This document shows, piece by piece, positions 1 through 12,788 of a stretch of DNA of 64,000 nucleotides; positions within the stretch are counted from its first letter, which is position 1; every line of letters starts with the position of its first letter. The stretch lies in the NCBI GenBank assembly GCA_037349315.1, contig JBAIAC010000026.1:26503501-26567500 (forward strand), written 5' to 3'. A program made the position numbers and the translations under genes. A model generated the notes under the pieces. The model did no database searches. It was not told the DNA's origin and worked only from the letters and a program-made list of their open reading frames with translations. Source of the DNA: Chelydra serpentina (lineage: Eukaryota; Chordata; Testudines; Chelydridae).

Positions 1-1574
1 GGAAGGGGTGCCGATGGTGGGAAAGGGAGGGAATACTCAGCCCAAGATCTGAAGAAACCATGGAGGAGTTTACAAGGAGTCAAAAATTGAAAGTCAGAGA
101 GAAGTGCTACATCTTGGAAAACAACTAATTTCAGGCAATAAGGCTGAAACTGTCAAAACAAAAGTCCCCTAAAATAGATGTTAGGATAAATAATGGAGGA
201 AAATCGTCCCTCATAAATAATGAGAAAACGACACAAAGCAAGTCTGGTCCTTCAGTTCTGCATTCAGAGCCCACTGAATCATCAAAAACTGGGAGGCAAA
301 ACTTGCATTTTTTGGCATATATAGTTCAGGCATAAGATCATACATGTCCCATAGGTAAACATCAGTGGTAAGTAAAAAATAAAGCTCTTTGGTTCACTGA
401 AACTATGCAGAGAATTAATTTAGAAATGTTCTCTTGAGAGACATATGTGCAGAGTGGTAGGGAAACTCGGGGTTGTGCTTTATGAAATGTCACAGTAAAA
501 ACAAAACAAAAAAGGAGCAGAATTGTTCAGAGAAAAAAAAATATAATCAGTAACTACCTGTAAAAAATCCAAAAGATGCAATAGGCCGAGTGGATAGTGC
601 AGTGAGAGAGCAAGAGAACAAGGAAGTTTGTTAGTGGCTCAGAAAAGATGAAGGCAAGCATCAATATTGCCAATAGCAAAACTAAACCATATTTAAAGAG
701 CTGAGACATGGAAAAATAGGAGCTAGCGGCCGTGACTTAATCCCTACTCACTTGCAGGCATTCAGTAATTCACATGAGCTATTCATGATTGGGCCCAAAG
801 TGAACAAGTGTAGACTGATTTAGAAGGCAAATTAAGCACCCATTTCCCTTGGTCTTGTTATGAAAACAGACTAGCCACTGACGTGGAAATGCAAGGATTT
901 TTAGCAGGAATATGGAGTAAAATTTAAGGCCGATTTACTCCAAATGAAATCTGTATATAACTGGTGGTCAAGACAGTATCTCCTTGTAGCCTATCAGGGC
1001 ATGTCTTCCCCACTGTGGGTCTGCAAATGGTTGGGTATTGCCCCTCACAGATCCAGTGCTGAAGGGCTATAGCCCCCCAACTAAGACACACTGGAGAACA
1101 ACCACTGCAGGCATGATACAGTCCAAAACCTAAAGGAAATCAGTGAACTAAAAATCAGAATCAGTCGGACGCCACCCTTCCGCTCCACGCTCATCTTCAT
1201 GTGGCTAGTCCCTTCTTGTCTGTATTCCTGGGCCACAGTCATCCCATCTACTAAGTGGTTTGTCTAGGTAGCAAGCTGTTTTATACACTTTGCTGGAACC
1301 AGACTTCCCTCATTCAGAAACTAGCAGAGCTCTGCTTGCTTTCCTGGTCAGCCCTGAACTGGACTAGGTCTCATCTTTTTAATTCCCCTCTCCATGCCTG
1401 ACATTGATGGCAGGTGTAGCAGGGTGGGGTCAACTGGGTCCACAGGCTGTCTTTAATCCCCTCATTGCCTATATGGGGCCTATCTGCCCCGTCACATGGT
1501 GCAACTCCCATGGAAGCCTTTGGTCCAAATTTTAGAGTAAGGTAAATGTTACTGTGCTTTGTATGTAAAACACT
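1..1574. other. Non-coding stretch, nothing recognised
   Basis: AT-rich DNA with no open frame of note on either strand and no repeat I can name. Short A-runs occur near 505 and 535. It could be intronic or intergenic; the sequence does not say which. Confidence 0.5.
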
Positions 1575-1672
1575 GGGCCTGATTCACCTCACATTATTTA
1601 CCAGTGTAAGCCAGGAGCCATTCCACTGACGTCAATGGAGACACACCAGTATAAAAGAGAGGAGAATCAGCT
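1575..1672. repeat. Diverged short palindromic interspersed repeat (type A)
   Basis: The stretch opens with 'gggcctgattcacctca' and closes with 'gaggagaatcagctc', roughly the reverse complement. 'ccagtgtaa' and 'caccagtataa' lie inside. Related sequence recurs at 3300-3412 and 10412-10495, which supports a dispersed palindromic family. No target duplication is visible and the family name is unknown to me. Confidence 0.4.
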
Positions 1673-2144
1673 CAATCAGATAAAAATCGGTCAATAAGTG
1701 GGTGTAAATGGCAAAACAATGTCACTTGCATCAATTTGACTTTCAATGGTTGAATTTTTTCTCCCAGTTTCACCAGTGTATAGGTGGAGTAACAATCTAT
1801 AAGTGAAAGGAGTTACTCCATATATATTCTAATGAGAGCAGAATTTAGAATAGAGCATGTCTCACACACACAGCAAAGGGGCAAAAGTAGAGAAGCGTAG
1901 AAAGAACAACAAATAAGTGAATATAGGATTTAAAAACAAACAAACAATCCTCCCGTTTTAACTTCTGAAGCATCTTTAAGGCTAAATTCACTCCTGGTAT
2001 AAACCATGACAAACTCTGATTAACTCCAATGGGAATTGTATCTATTTACACCATTAACTGAATATAAACCTGACAGAATACCAAACTGGGGTGACACTTT
2101 TTTGCACAAAGAATGCCAAATTACTACAAGTAATGTTATTTTGA

Positions 2145-3290
2145 CACTTCATAAGTCATAGTCACAAGGTCAGAAGGGTCCACTGTGATTATCTAGTCTC
2201 ATCTCCTGCATAACGCAGGCCATAGCCCTGAATGGATTCCTGTTTGAACTGGAGCACAGCTTTTAGAACAAAAAATCCAATCTTGATTTAACAATTGCCA
2301 TTGATGGAAAATCCACCACAGCCTTTGTTAAGTTGTTTGACAACACTGCTAAAAGTTGACTACACTGTTAAAAATGTGTGCCTTATTTACAGTCTGAGTT
2401 TGTCTAGCTTCAACTTCCAGCCATTAGACCTTATTATAACCTTTGTCTGATAGATGGAAGAATCAGTTATCATTTTTTGCTCACCATGTAAGTATTTAGA
2501 AACTGAGATCAAGACGCCCTTAACCTTCTCTTTTTTAAACTACATAGATTGAGCTCCTTAATCTAGTTTCTGAACCCTCTCCAATGTATCAACATCTTTC
2601 TTGAACTGTGGACACCAGAACTGGACACAGTATTGAACCCACCATGCCAAATACATCCCCTGCTCCTATTTGAGATTCCCCTGTGTACACATCCAAAGAC
2701 GTGTCTACTCTTAAACTGGTACAGCGGCATAACTGCAGCTGCACTGCTATAGCTCTTCAGCATAGCCATCTCTACAGTGACTAGAGGGTTCTCCCATCAC
2801 TGTGGTTAATCCACCTCCCAGAGAGAGGATAGCTGGGTCAATCAAATAATTTTTCTGTCAACCTACTGCTGTCTAGACCGAGGGTTAGGTTGACAACTAT
2901 GTCGCTTAAGTGTGTGGATTTTTCACACCCCTGAGCAATGTTGCAGGGTTGATTTAACTTTTTAGGGTAGACCTGGCCGAAGAGTTCAGCTGATTGTCCA
3001 TGATGACCCTCCACCCCTTTTTCAGAATCACTGCTTTCCAGGGTAGTGTTCCCCGTCCTTTAAATATGCCCTAAATTCTTTGGTCCTGTAAGTATAACTT
3101 TACATTTGGCAGTATTAAAATGCACATTGTTTGCTTGTGCCTAGCTTACCACGTGATCCAGGTCACTCTGTATCAGTGACTTGTCCTCTTTGCTATTACC
3201 ACTCCCACAACTGTCAGTTCATCTGAAAACTTAGGAGTTATGACTTTATATGTTCTTCCAGGCACTCACTCCTAGTTACTGAACAATTCA
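2145..3290 (-). mobile_element. CR1-type LINE 3' region, antisense, split by a MITE
   Basis: Read on the minus strand this matches the 3' part of a reptile CR1. The plus strand shows the antisense tail ('cagaagggtccactgtgat', then 'gtctagcttcaacttccag', 'aaccttctcttttttaaac'). It continues beyond 2979 with 'gttcagctgattgtcca' and 'tttttcagaatcactgctt', blocks that belong together in CR1 copies. The two parts, about 2145-2700 and 2979-3290, are separated by an unrelated insertion. No intact reading frame remains. The ends are approximate because the copy is old. Confidence 0.75.
2701..2978. mobile_element. MITE nested in the CR1 copy
   Basis: It interrupts the antisense CR1. It begins with 'gtgtctactc' and ends with 'gggtagacctggcc', diverged inverted ends of the 'gtctacact' type. 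The near-terminal block 'tttttcacacccctgagc' is shared with the element at 19227-19449. No target duplication was read with confidence. Class is probably DNA transposon, non-autonomous. Confidence 0.6.
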
Positions 3291-3299
3291 CAGAGTTCA

Positions 3300-3412
3300 T
3301 ACTCTGATCTCATTTACACAAGCATAAATCTGGAGTAACGCTAATGAATCCATTGCAGTTGCACTAGATTTATACTGGGATGACAGATCAGAATCTGGCC
3401 TTTTAAAATAAT
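3300..3412. repeat. Diverged short palindromic interspersed repeat (type A)
   Basis: Opens with 'ctctgatctcatttacac' and closes with 'gatcagaatctggcc', so the ends are roughly inverted. The core holds 'ctggagtaac' and 'gcactagatttatac'. It abuts the CR1 fragment. Same family as 1575-1672 by eye. Confidence 0.4.
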
Positions 3413-4894
3413 TTATGCCACCATTTATATCACTGCTGAATTTGGCCCTACATATCCTTTTAAATTTCCAGGATGATGGCAAGAATGACAATTAGTGTTG
3501 AAACTCACTGAAAGCATAAATAAAAAAGAAACAAAAACAGCTGGAATCCTCCCACATTCCAGTTTGCAACTCTAACTCAAAACAACACTCAACAAATGGG
3601 CAGATGGCAATTTATGTATTGTTTATATGCCAATTATGGAGCAACCACAAAACATTAAAATAAAAGGCCAACTAATGGTATTTATTAGTATATAGGTAAA
3701 TCAAAGCAACTACATTAAGTATTTGCTATACTGCAATTAAAACTCAAACTTCAGTGTTAAACACATGTAGAAATTGGAGCGTGACCCCCATTTTATGAAG
3801 TGTGACTTGATTATTCTACAGTTTGACTGGAAGTGGACATTTTCTCTTCCGTGCCCCACCCAAATCTTTTATCTTCAATTAAACAAATTAAGGTTCTAGA
3901 TGAAAGGTGGGGGGAAGAAGTTGTCAAGAACAAAATGGGAATGTTATACTAAATCTGAAGGACTACTATGAAGCAGGCAAATTAATAAAATAAACAATGA
4001 CAATGTAAAGGATAAATGATCATCTATTTGATAATCTTTAAATAATATGGAAACTAGGCAATATCATAGAAATTATAACTGGGAAAGAACTACTAGATTA
4101 TCTAATCCATTCCACCTTACTTTGCATAATTATCCCCTGCAACACAATTTCTATTTCCTTATCCAGTCTACACAGACTAACGTGATAGGCCTTCCCTTGA
4201 GAGACCATTCCACAAACCAATAGATGCATACATATTATTACATATAATAGTTGTAATGTAGATCCCCTTAACACTGTAAGAAAAAACAAAATGTGCTATA
4301 TGAGGTAACTGAATTGGTCATTTTGGGAAATAAGCTACTTTTTATAGATTCTACTATGTGTGCACAGCTTGATACAGAGAGAAAAATGCAGTAAGAAAGA
4401 AAATGTACTACCCAAATATCAACATTTGATAGACATGCAAACCTATATTACAAGCATCGTTACAAATAGCAAAATATTATGAAGTAGCAAGCAGGTTTTT
4501 CAGAATCTGAATTTCTGGGGAACCAAGTGGTCCATTTTGAATATCTTTATTACTTTGCTTAATGTATGCACTCTGTGGAAGTGTGATTTCACATTTCCCT
4601 TAAACATGCAAATCAAGCAAAGTACCTAACAGCTATTCTTAACTGTCAAGATGTCATATATATTAGAATCTGTTGACAGTCTAAGAAAGTAATATATGCA
4701 GCAAGTGTGTGTAATACTGTAAATCCTTTGTTGACTTTTTTCTTATTTACTGCGGATTTGCTTCAGCAAGAAGTGTGGATACCAGATAAGTAGATGACTT
4801 CAAAATGAACCGCTAGCAAAGGGGTTTTTTAACGTAATAAGTATCTCAATGAATTGAAGATTATAATACATTGATGTTGGAAAAACATCTTCCT
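3413..4894. other. Non-coding stretch, nothing recognised
   Basis: AT-rich, with no supported coding region and no repeat I can name. Open frames here are short and lack recognisable domains. Confidence 0.5.
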
Positions 4895-4899
4895 TTTTA

Positions 4900-4954
4900 T
4901 GATTTATTATTATTATTATTATATTATTAATAATAATAATAACAACAACAACAG
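4900..4954. repeat. ATT/AAT/AAC microsatellite
   Basis: A run of ATT units turns into AAT units and then AAC units around 4900-4954. It produces a spurious open frame of poly-Tyr and poly-Asn on the plus strand. Confidence 0.9.
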
Positions 4955-5332
4955 CCAAGGTTTGGTTTTAGATTTATGTGTTATTCACACATGTTACTAT
5001 AAGGACATAGGGCCAGGTTTTGCTCACTGTATTTGTATGGTTAAGGTGACCAGGATTTGCCACCTTCCAATCTGTTTAAGATATTCTGTCAAGTTTTCTA
5101 TTCCCCATCCTCTGTCAACCACTTTGGCTCAGTCAAGATTTCTGCAGATGCGACATATTTGGGCACAGATGGCATGTGTCACCATTCAGTTATTTGTGAT
5201 GTTCTGTTTTCCATATAGCATAAAAAGTTAATGGCAATGTTAGAGCATCAAGCACATGCATATATGCTTACTTAATATCTTGCATTAGATGGCACCACTA
5301 TATTACATGAGTAAATTAGAGTAGTATTTGCA

Positions 5333-5410
5333 ACTGAGTGAAGGTCTATGGCCTGTGTTATGCAGGAGGGCAGATAAGAATGGTCTTTTCTGGCCCTAGA
5401 ATGGATAAGG
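5333..5410 (+). mobile_element. CR1 3'-end fragment
   Basis: The plus strand reads 'ggcctgtgttatgcaggagg' followed by 'aatggtcttttctggccct'. This is the sense form of the CR1 tail whose antisense form appears near 2165-2225 and 36860-36920. Short and diverged. Confidence 0.65.
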
Positions 5411-7174
5411 ACACAATTCATTGCTATGATTTTCTCAAACCTAATTTTAGCTGATTTTTCTTTCCTCCCATTCTTACTCTTCTGCCAAGAGCTGACTGAA
5501 GACTTTGTTTCCTACTTCTGTTTCAATGTTTTAGATTAAATTGCTGGGTTTGACCTCTTTTCAGTTTTTATTTTCTCTCAGAGCCAAATCCTGATCCAAT
5601 GGATAAAACTCCCACAGACTCCAGCTGGATTTGATTTTTGCCTGATTTTAAAAGTTACTATAATGCAAGAGTTCTAGCAGTCAGAAAGAGAATAATTCCA
5701 AACATTGTAGAAAACAGTAAATGTACAAGATCCAAATAGAATATATGCACAAGTTTTTGAGGTTGAAATCCCTGGCTTCTTCTCCAGGGAGCAAACCCAG
5801 CCACTGAGGAATTCCAAGAAACCCTGCAAGTTTAAATGGACATTCCCCCTCAGAAGGTTCTTCTGACATAAAAAGGAGAATCAGGCCCAATGTGTGTGCT
5901 CTATCAAATAACTAAGTTGAATGTCTGCTGCGTTATTGCAATGACCTGGTTATGTCACCATAGAATGCCATTTGGGCTTTAAAAAAAAAATCTACCAACC
6001 TGTGTCACAACAAATGGATGGATGAAATAATTAATTGATTATCTCCTAGCATAAGGAATATTCTCCCAAGGGAAGTGGAGGAAGCTTCACAGTTTGGGAT
6101 ATTTAAACTAGACAGGACAAAATGATAGTGAGAATACAACAGAGAACACTCCTGCACAGGCAGGGGCTTGAAATGGATGGCCCAACAGGCCTCTGTCAAC
6201 TTTATAGGACTAATTAATTAAGTGAGAGAGAGATTAAGTGACAAATATAGCCCCATGTTCTTCCACAGTGCAGGGGTGCCAGGTCAGCTGAAGCCTGTGC
6301 ACGGTTTGCACACCCTGGGCACTCTACACAGCGCAGCTCCATGAGACCTCCATTTGCACAAGGCAAGAAGATTGTTTAGGTTCTGTAAGGGTGATCTACA
6401 AGAGTGATAGAGAGATGACTGGGGGGAGCCAAGTCTGCATAGATTCATTCCCCAGAGACAGAAGCAGAAGCGCCACAAGGACTAAAGATGACTCAAGGTC
6501 TCATTATGGAGGACAGAATTCATTTTCATCAGCTCTATGCTGGAAACAGCACTGGACCCAGCAGCAACAGTTACAACCCAATTCCATATCCTACTTAAAG
6601 ACCTATGTCCACTTAAGGAAGCTTATCCATCAGTTTCTTTTCATTGAGAGTTCTTACACAGCTGTTCAGCTATTAATGCTGTTCATACAGGAGCAAGAAT
6701 ATCCATCATAAGGAAAACTTTGGTTTTCACATACAAGTTGAACTCATGCTTTTCAGAAAAAAAAATAGACGTGTAATTTGATGAGGAGTATTTTACATTG
6801 AAAAGAACATGAACAGGCCATTTGTGCATGCCAAAAATTTGTTCTGCATCTCTTCCGTATATCTATCGAGAGTTCTAAGTCATTTGTACAGTCTATAGCA
6901 TATAGAGAATGGAATACGGATAAGTGCTTTAAAAACCCAATTTGCACATGTGATTGTAGTAATTGTGCTTACCAATTGGGAGTACAATTAAAGACATGTT
7001 TTTGGATGCATAGCAGCATACTGAGTTTTTCTGAAAATCAATCACAAGTTGATGATTCAGATGAAGCACTAGAGGACAATGTTTACATTGAATGCTTACT
7101 CTCAATATATTACATTTACAATGTTAAAAAGATCAATAATGACTTTAATATAACAAGATTCCACTAGAATTGAT
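5411..7174. other. Non-coding stretch, nothing recognised
   Basis: No supported gene. The 106-codon plus frame at 6391-6711 has no recognisable domain. Around 6020-6200 there is weak CR1-like wording ('ttgggatatttaaactagac'), possibly an old LINE remnant on the plus strand, which I could not delimit. Confidence 0.4.
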
Positions 7175-7283
7175 AAATGACCTTTAAATATAAATATATA
7201 TATAAAGGTCATTTTTATATATATATTTATCTATATCATATTCCATATCTGTCATATTCCATATATATCATATTCCAAATCTA
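7175..7283. repeat. AT-rich hairpin followed by short tandem repeat
   Basis: Positions 7175-7214 form an inverted repeat: 'aaatgaccttta' pairs with 'taaaggtcattt' across an AT-only loop. From 7236 a unit containing 'atcatattccat' recurs three times with about a 16-17 bp period. Confidence 0.7.
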
Positions 7284-7974
7284 AATCCGAAGGGAGGCAG
7301 GTCACTTTGAGTGATCATGTGTGTTTTACCAGAAGGCACACAAAAAATTATATAAATTGAGGGACATATTTATCTTGCATTTTTCTTCTATAAGTAGTTG
7401 ACCAGCCCTCGTGATTTTTCATACAGAGAAAACGTCATGACCCTTTTTTTCTCCCTCTGCCACCCAATCCTAATAATATGTCAAAATCTACTGTTTGTAT
7501 TGTAATGTTTTATTGCTTTGGGAATCATTGTCGTTATGTCTAAATAGGGAATTAAAGAGTGAGTTATGAAGGAGAAAGGTCTTTTTCTTATAATCATCAG
7601 TTTGGGGACGGGAACTAAGGTGTGGAAATTATTACTGTAATTATGGGTTTCTATTAAATGTCATGTTTTCATTAACTTTTTAACTGAGTATGCAAGATGA
7701 TTTGTTGAACTTCCAATTTTGTACAAGTGGCTATCAAGCAAAGTGTGAAATAGAGAAGCCTGGAAAGAACTGGTAAAAGGCTCTTAATTTACCAAGATTA
7801 CCTTTAAATAATGATTTTTCTTTGTGTGAATGGGGGAGAAGTTTCACTATTGTCCATTAAATGGCTTTGTACAAATTTGCATGTGTCCATCTGTCTATCC
7901 CTTATTTCCCTCTGCTCAGCACCATGAAAGCAGGTCACAATCATGACCTATTGAAGAGAGGGAAATATATGTTT

Positions 7975-8082
7975 GTATGCCCAATTGGGGATTGGTCCTG
8001 CTTTGAGCAGGGGGTTGGACTAGATGACCTCCTAAGGTCCCTTCCAACTCTGATATTCTATGATTCTATGATTCTATGCTTA
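7975..8082 (+). mobile_element. CR1 LINE 3' end with ATTCTATG tail
   Basis: Plus-strand 'gagcagggggttggactaga' followed by 'tgacctcctaaggtccctt' and a tail of three 'attctatg'-like units ending near 8080. This is the standard 3' end of a CR1 element, which is severely 5'-truncated here. It lies inside a 162-codon open frame that is not a gene. Confidence 0.9.
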
Positions 8083-9091
8083 CAGTGTGCCATTTCCCCT
8101 TCCTCTAGTGGCTGGACCATAGAGAATGATGTGTCTGCAACAGCTTATCAGCTATGTGAAGAGGCCCTTCCAGCTCAGACAGCGGAAGCTCATGCTTTTA
8201 TAAATCCAGCAATCACGGGTCTATCCCTTCGGCTGGGACCAGGGGCATCACACTTCAACTTATTTATTGAAAATGTGTATATGGGGCTAAAATTAAGATG
8301 GGATGAAATTCTCACAGTGAAAGTAGCAAAGGTCACCACTCCACTTTAATCAAATCAGTTAAACTGAGAGGAAAGGAGAATTTTAAAAAAACACCATTTG
8401 AAAATACTCCAGTTGCTTGATGCTGTAGGATCAAAGTCAAAGATCAGGCAACGGGCATTTTAAACCAATACCAGGTAACTTTAATTAAGCCCTACTTTTG
8501 GTCAAGGCTTGGGAGACTTTATGTAAGTAAGAGAGCACACAAGGCATCAGTCCTTTCCAAGTTCTCAGAAATTTAATTTTCTTCCACTGAGCTTCCAGTG
8601 ACTTAAGCAAACTAGTTAAAGCTTCACTCAAAGCCTGGGGTGTGGAGGTGGGAGGTTACAGGACTGTCTGCTTTTGGTTTCATTTTCCTCATTTAAATCC
8701 CACTTTATTAGGATTGCCTCCATGATACTTGAATTAACTACTCATTAAGATCGTTTCGATTGAAGTACTTTTACCCCAAGCAGCTAGTCAAAGTGTGGGA
8801 TAATGGGGACGTTCCAGTTGGGAGTAATATTTGGTGATAAGCAAGATTGCATCAAAGAAATACCTATTTAGAAAGAATGTACAAAATCTTCTATCTCTGA
8901 ATGAAGAAGGAACTAAGGAATAGTTTGTTAGCTTACAGCCCCCAGGCTCTTTAACCAACACCATCAAACCCAAAAGCTCTCTCTCGCTCTCTCTAGCTTT
9001 TTCCAGTGCTTAAGGTGTAAGTGCTTAAGGCTCTTGCTTGACTTTTTTTTTTTTGGCCTCTTTTCCGCTGCCTGTCTCTTCTTGTTTGTGA
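8083..9091. other. Non-coding stretch, nothing recognised
   Basis: No gene or named repeat seen. A short CT/CTCTCT run lies near 8976-8997 and a T-run near 9043-9054. Confidence 0.5.
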
Positions 9092-9104
9092 CCTCAGTAT
9101 TTCA

Positions 9105-9216
9105 AGTATCAGAGGGGTAGCCGTGTTAGTCTGGATCTGTAGAAGCGACAAAGGGTCCCGTAGCACCTTATAGACCTCTGTTAGTCTATAAGGTGCCACA
9201 GGACCCTTTGTCGCTT
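9105..9216. mobile_element. Fold-back retro-insertion with 13-bp target duplication
   Basis: The 13-bp sequence 'cctcagtatttca' occurs at 9092-9104 and again, exactly, at 9217-9229, bracketing 112 bp. The insert starts with 'agtatcagaggggtagccgt'. It contains a 33-nt arm (9143-9175) and its inverted copy (9184-9216), identical at 31 of 33 positions, separated by 8 nt. A direct duplication of this length is typical of target-primed retrotransposition. The inverted half suggests internal inversion or template switching. I recognise the family as a recurrent reptile repeat but cannot assign its class. Confidence 0.75.
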
Positions 9217-9229
9217 CCTCAGTATTTCA

Positions 9230-12200
9230 CACTCCCATACACACCTGCCCAAAACAACACTCAGCCCAACAGCTCTTGGGTGGGTTCACACACCCACATT
9301 TGTATTAGGTGGGGCTTATGTGTACAGTCATGATAACTGATGGGTGAATTCACACCTATCAAACTCAACTGGGTTTTAACCTAACCCTTAACAAGGCTTC
9401 ACCCAGCTCATAATATTACCCTTGATTAAAGAAAAAAAAAAGTTCAATGTTTAATTTTCGATAACAAAAAAAGTCAATTTTATAGTTACTATTATTTAAA
9501 ATAAAGAAAAAAAATGTTGCCAATAGGGAAACTATTCAGTGTTTTATCAAGAAACCACCCCACTTAAGAATTAAACTATGAGTTTTCTTATCTTGCATGA
9601 ATCAGGCAGAATCTGGGAGTTTTAACATTTGGATTTCATGACCAAAAATAATATGGTTATGAATTCAAAGAGACACAAAAGTAGTTTCTTTGATTTGAAG
9701 GATTCTATCTGAAAAAAAAAAGTAAGACTTGTGTCAGCCTTACATGGAGTTTAAATGGATGTTTCTTTCCATATTCTACCAATTTTTAAAAAGGACTGAA
9801 CCCTGGTTACGGATTCTTATAGTAAGGAAAAATATACATTTCACTCCACCTCATTTAGCATTAATAAATGGACAGTCAAAAGCAGTGCCCTTACAGATAT
9901 GTAAAGTATGTGTCCGAAGAACTATATCTAGTCAAACTATTGGTACATACATGAAACGAAAATGTGACAACTCATTTCAGCAGATAGGCAGAGTTCCACA
10001 GTACTAGAAGTATGTAAACTTTACTCAGGAGACCAACCTCCTTTGAATTAAAATATATATTTGAGAAAGAGAGATCCCCCAAAGTCAGAGAAATGTATGT
10101 GAGAGTCTCCCCTCCACATGCATCATTTATCAGAGATTTTCAAAGGGAAACCTCAGATCTTGTAGTAGTATGGACTGAAAGTAAGATGACTTTCAGCTAA
10201 TGGAATTATGGCAAAGTAAACTATTTCACAGATAATTGAAGAGACAAAATGAGATAAAAGCAAGCATTTTGAAAGGGTTCCCAGACCCTCTGGCAAACAC
10301 AATAGGGATGATATTTCTACTATTTAACAAGGCTTTTGAAAGCTGTGTGTTTTTGCTACATCATTAACACGTGATAATGCCATTATATAATGGTATACTC
10401 GGAATCCTGGCCAGATCCTCATATTAGGTGAGTTGGTATAGCGCCACTGAAGTTAAAGGGGTTATGTCAATGTACACCAATTGATTATCTGGCCCTATGT
10501 CTTTAGTTGTAGTCACCCTGAGAGACAGCAAAAATTGAGGGGCTTCTAAAATAAATGATAAAATGGGAAAGCATGAAGAGATTTCCAAAAGAGGAAAGAC
10601 AGAGAAGATTAGGACTGCTTAATTTATAAAGAAATGCATACGAAGGATGTGAGAGATGTTCACAAAACAATGCTGGTACAGAGCGAGTAAACCAGGTGCT
10701 CTTATTTACTTAATGTCACAGTATAAGAATAAGCTTTAAGTGGCAGTCTTCCCACCTGGAGGGTTTCAGGATACTCCTAGATGAAAGGTGCCATATAAAT
10801 GTACTTGACTATATCAGCTTTCATTGTGACAGTATTTGAAGGTACAGGGGTATCGGGGGAGGAAAGAATATTGAGAATCCTCTTTTAATATTTCCAACTG
10901 ATGCTTTCATTGGGAGGGAAGAGGAAGGGAGAATGTATACTCAGCTTCTGATAGGCAAAGGCAGAAGGCACCTTGGGCTCTGAAGCTTGGGTAAGAGGTT
11001 CAGAGCCCAAACTCTACCCAGAGCCACAACATCTGTTTTTAGTGCGTTAGTGTAAACCCCGTGAGTCTGTAGACCTAGGCTCTGAGACATACTGCTGTAG
11101 GTTGAAAATACGATAGACTACACTGGAAAACCTACTAGAAGACATACTGGTGAGAACAACATCACCGGGTAACTCTAGAAGATATACTGGAAAAACAATC
11201 CTACACTGTTAGGGTGCAGATAAGATGTCTAATAAATCTTTTGCCATCTCTAATATCAATGATTTCGTACAATTGTCTCTAGGAAGAGATGTCGTATTTT
11301 AAACAAGTATTAAATATAAGGTCCAACAATGTTTTCCGCTCTTGACAGACAGAATCCATAATACATGAGTCAAACAAGGAAATCTAGATATCTAATGGGA
11401 GATTCAATGGAAACCCTTAAAGCATTTCTTCTGGCTTGACAGCTATTCCCTATAAGCAATAATGAAAAATACAGCTCCAACTAACAGAAAGTTTCAAAAT
11501 AAGAAAACACTTAAGTTTTCCCAATGCAGGGAGATGGACCCAAGAAAATCATGTTCTATATCTTATTCTGGAGGATTATATTTCTGTATGGAAGACTGGA
11601 ATTAAACATTCTATCAACACCATATTCTATACTATTACTGATCAGCAATATCAGCACTGTATGTTTCAAATACTTTTAACTATTATTTTTTAAATCACAT
11701 GGTTCAGAGGCAGAAGTAGTGAGAATAATGAAAAGGAAACATTCTATGGGTACTACAAATTGAATAATGGGAACATTTATTATCAAATAGTTAATAGAAA
11801 GAAAAATACTGGAATATTATTTACAACTTGGTCAATTCTGCAGGTGGAAGACCGTTGAGACAACTATAGTGACAATGCAAAACACATAATAGAAAGATTT
11901 ACAGTACAATTCTTTGCAATACTCTTTAAAGCATCATAAAAAACAGCACAATCTGTACAGGAAATGTATATAATCTAGATAACAGTCAATATGGCTGTCT
12001 CTTAAAAATGTTAGCTTGCTGGATAAATATGTACTTATGGATAAATAGCACTTGACCTTACAACAGACATTCTTCTAAATGTTACTGCACTCCTAATATT
12101 GTTTCAATTAAATAAAAATTAGAGCTCAGAAAATATCACAAAAGGGTAATCTAATATTTGATCATTAATGCGCTTATGTAAAAGGATATTTACAACAGCA

Positions 12201-12788
12201 TTTTCAGAACTGGCCAATTTTTCTGCCAAAGACCTTATGCTACTTTAATGACTTTTAGAAAAAGTCCTCAGAAATCTTGTCAAGTTTCTTTTAAGATTAA
12301 TTCCAAAGCCACGAGAATGCATTCTTGTAGAAGGAAAAAAACAACTCAAATTGAAAATTCCAATTGCTGTTCACCCAGTTAAATGCACAGGTTCTGGATA
12401 AAGAGCCAAATCATGTTCATCCTATTGACACAAGTAGTTTCATTGGTTGAAATGGGACTGTGTGTGTGAGTGTTCTAGTCAAGAAACTCTTCTTTGTCAT
12501 ATTCACTGACGAAAAACAAAATTTAGTTAAGGTTGCCCAGTGAAAGCTCATGCCCTTCCGGAAAGTCAAGTTCAGCAAAAATCAAACTGAAAAGCTAGGA
12601 AATACACAGTTATTGTACATGCCAACACAGCCTTAACTGTGCCCCCTGGAGCTGTCAACAGCTACTGGAAATTATCTTCATGCACTCCAGCAGCATTCGC
12701 TGTGGGGCTCGAATAGCTAAAAGATCAATAGAAGCGGTTTGGCAGAGATGAGACTGTAATCTGAACATATCTGAGAGGCATTGAGCTA
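9230..12788. other. Non-coding stretch, nothing coding recognised
   Basis: AT-rich, with only short chance open frames. It holds one weak palindromic repeat (10412-10495), listed separately, and no other element I can name. Confidence 0.5.
10412..10495. repeat. Diverged palindromic repeat (type A)
   Basis: 'gccagatcctcatatt' at one end and 'gattatctggcccta' at the other are roughly inverted. The centre holds 'gccactgaagttaaagg'. Probably the same dispersed family as 1575-1672. Confidence 0.35.

Noticed and set aside
4899..5231. 110-codon plus-strand frame starting with poly-Tyr and poly-Asn
   Set aside because: The start is a translated trinucleotide microsatellite, and the rest has no recognisable motif.
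7861..8349. 162-codon plus-strand open frame, the longest frame not assigned to a transposon gene
   Set aside because: Its middle is a CR1 3' tail read through ('CFEQGVGLDDLLRSLPTLIFYDS') and its flanks show no domain.
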